Shown here piece by piece: positions 21,473 to 22,388 of a DNA stretch of 22,388 nt. Source of the DNA: Prochlorococcus sp. AG-315-D17 (GTDB taxonomy: Bacteria; Cyanobacteriota; Cyanobacteriia; PCC-6307; Cyanobiaceae); contig QBWD01000013.1 in the NCBI GenBank assembly GCA_003283685.1, positions 1-22,388 on the forward strand. Direction: 5' to 3'. The translations under genes and the position numbers were made by a program. Position 1 is the first letter of the stretch, and each line of letters begins with the position of its first letter. Under the pieces are notes generated by a model, which was not told where the DNA came from, made no database searches, and saw nothing but the letters and a program-made list of their open reading frames with translations.

Positions 21473-21649
21473 ATGACAGATAAATCGCTCTTAGTTTATA
21501 CGCTTGTTATAGCTCTATCGCTTTTATTTCCATTTATTCAGTTACTAAGGAAAATAGTGAGAAAACAGATTGACGATCAAATGAAAGAGATGATCCCCAT
21601 AAACGCTATAAGAAATCGTATAGCTATAAAAATAAAATGGAGAAAGTAG
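21473..21649 (+). CDS. Membrane microprotein (58 aa)
   Basis: MTDKSLLVYTLVIALSLLFP has a hydrophobic helix (about 5-26), followed by a basic amphipathic tail (LRKIVRKQIDDQMKEMIPIN, then RNRIAIKIKWRK). The many positive charges after the helix put the tail in the cytoplasm. It is divergent from the cupin gene (47 bases between starts) and ends before the hairpin at 21718. Not recognised. Confidence 0.6.
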   Translation: MTDKSLLVYTLVIALSLLFPFIQLLRKIVRKQIDDQMKEMIPINAIRNRIAIKIKWRK

Positions 21650-21717
21650 CTTCCCTCTATTCTTTTTTTAAGTGATTAGGTTAAACATTTTAAAAGTAAC
21701 TTTACTCGGCAGAATTT

Positions 21718-21756
21718 AATCATTACAAGTTACTTAACAAGTAACTTGTAATGATT
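21718..21756. terminator. 18-bp perfect hairpin between convergent genes
   Basis: AATCATTACAAGTTACTT pairs completely with AAGTAACTTGTAATGATT around a 3-nt loop (AAC). It lies between the stops of 21473-21649 (+) and 21762-21875 (-), so it can end both. The stem is long but A+T-rich and the outer T-runs are short. Confidence 0.65.
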
Positions 21757-21761
21757 CATAT

Positions 21762-21875
21762 TTAGTTCTGTATTACTACATCAGATGCATTCCTAAAATC
21801 TATGACTACGAGGCTAACAGCTCCAACAACTGTAGATAAAGTTTTTATCTGTCTTGAAAGTCTTTTAGAGCTCAT
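21762..21875 (-). CDS. Small protein (37 aa), hypothetical
   Basis: MSSKRLSRQIKTLSTVVGAV, then SLVVIDFRNASDVVIQN. A basic start is followed by a short hydrophobic run (about 14-25) that may be a marginal membrane helix. The convergent hairpin right after the stop supports it as a real transcription unit. Not recognised. Confidence 0.45.
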   Translation of the reverse strand: MSSKRLSRQIKTLSTVVGAVSLVVIDFRNASDVVIQN

Positions 21876-22035
21876 GATTGTTTGGACCTGATACAAAAAA
21901 TAAATTTATCAAACCCTATACACTTGTTAATATTCAGACATCAATACTTAATCCTGATTTTTAATACGCATCTTCTTTGGATTGCTTTGGTGATGTAAAA
22001 AAAGTGGATCGTTACGTTTGCAAGTTGTGAAATAA

Positions 22036-22314
22036 TTACTTAGTCAGTTTTCCTTTCTCAAGTCTTTTGTATAAAAGGTATCCAGATATTAAAATTATAA
22101 TTGACCAAAAATTCTGATTAAAGAAGCTAAGGAAGAGATAAGCAAATATCGGAACAAATAGGATTCTTTTTGCGGAGATCTTTTCTTGAGGACTTAAATC
22201 CTTCCATTCTAAATATCTTCTCCACTGAAATACCCGTTTTATTTCTCTATCTTTGTAGTTCTCTTTTTGATTAAAGGTATTGACTAATTCTTTTAAAGCA
22301 TCTATTAGATTCAT
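22036..22314 (-). CDS. Small membrane protein (92 aa), hypothetical
   Basis: A basic, helical N-terminal half (MNLIDALKELVNTFNQKENY, then REIKRVFQWRRYLEWKDLSP) is followed by two hydrophobic helices at about 50-64 (RILFVPIFAYLFLSF) and 69-82 (FWSIIILISGYLLY), and a Lys-rich end. A membrane hairpin with both ends in the cytoplasm is likely. It is a single gene. Not recognised. Confidence 0.66.
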   Translation of the reverse strand: MNLIDALKELVNTFNQKENYKDREIKRVFQWRRYLEWKDLSPQEKISAKRILFVPIFAYLFLSFFNQNFWSIIILISGYLLYKRLEKGKLTK

Positions 22315-22342
22315 TACAATTTAAAAACTCAACTTACCGATT

Positions 22343-22388
22343 ATGGACTCGTTAATAGAAAAATCAAATATTTCTCACATCAGATCTT
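22343..22388 (+). CDS. Start of a gene running off the window (partial)
   Basis: From an ATG the frame reads MDSLIEKSNISHIRS to the last base without a stop. It diverges from the minus-strand gene at 22036-22314. Too short to identify. Confidence 0.35.
   Translation, partial: MDSLIEKSNISHIRS

Noticed and set aside
1..22388. CRISPR array, insertion sequence, integrase or tRNA attachment site
   Set aside because: No regularly spaced repeats, transposase motifs, tyrosine-recombinase motifs or tRNA genes were seen on either strand.

Overview
The window looks like a piece of a Prochlorococcus-like marine picocyanobacterial chromosome. The evidence is low G+C (about a third by eye) outside one gene, many very small ORFs, families typical of cyanobacteria (DUF1651, DUF3303, an Alr4036-type flavoprotein, a Psb28 relic), and a Yfr2/Cyano-1-like small RNA. 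The G+C level suggests a low-light clade, but that is inference. With no rRNA, tRNA or core operon and many decayed genes, it reads as an accessory or island-like region.

Layout. (1) 1-3005: the 3' end of a proline iminopeptidase, a small membrane protein, a G+C-rich selO that looks foreign, and two coupled small membrane proteins. (2) 3300-7700: small hypotheticals, a DUF4326-like protein, a DUF3303 protein, a convergent pair of membrane microproteins sharing a terminator, and a run of three hypotheticals at 6083-6908. (3) 7000-9110: gene remnants, including a clear psb28 pseudogene at 8178-8529, and an orphan terminator that may end an sRNA. (4) 9265-11530: a membrane protein with an acidic tail, an IscA/HesB-like protein, a DUF1499 protein, and a decayed paralogue of the gene at 3301. 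(5) 11659-13345, minus strand: membrane microprotein, nitroreductase, HAD-phosphatase relic, Alr4036-type FMN flavoprotein, membrane microprotein. (6) 13368-16640: porin relic, microprotein plus DUF1651 pair, the Yfr2-like sRNA with promoter and terminator, hypotheticals and a decayed locus. (7) 16820-22388: small hypotheticals, a secreted protein, DUF1643, a coupled pair of possible phage origin, a SixA-like pseudogene, a second DUF1499, a lipoprotein cupin and more microproteins.

No single multigene system stands out. Three themes do: a dense set of proteins under 60 aa, most with one predicted membrane span; repeated one-base stop/start overlaps (TAATG or TGATG) that pair small genes with a neighbour; and a graveyard of recognisable genes (psb28, porin, SixA, HAD, a duplicated small gene) showing active gain and loss. 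Domain names come from recognising sequence patterns by eye; no database search was run.
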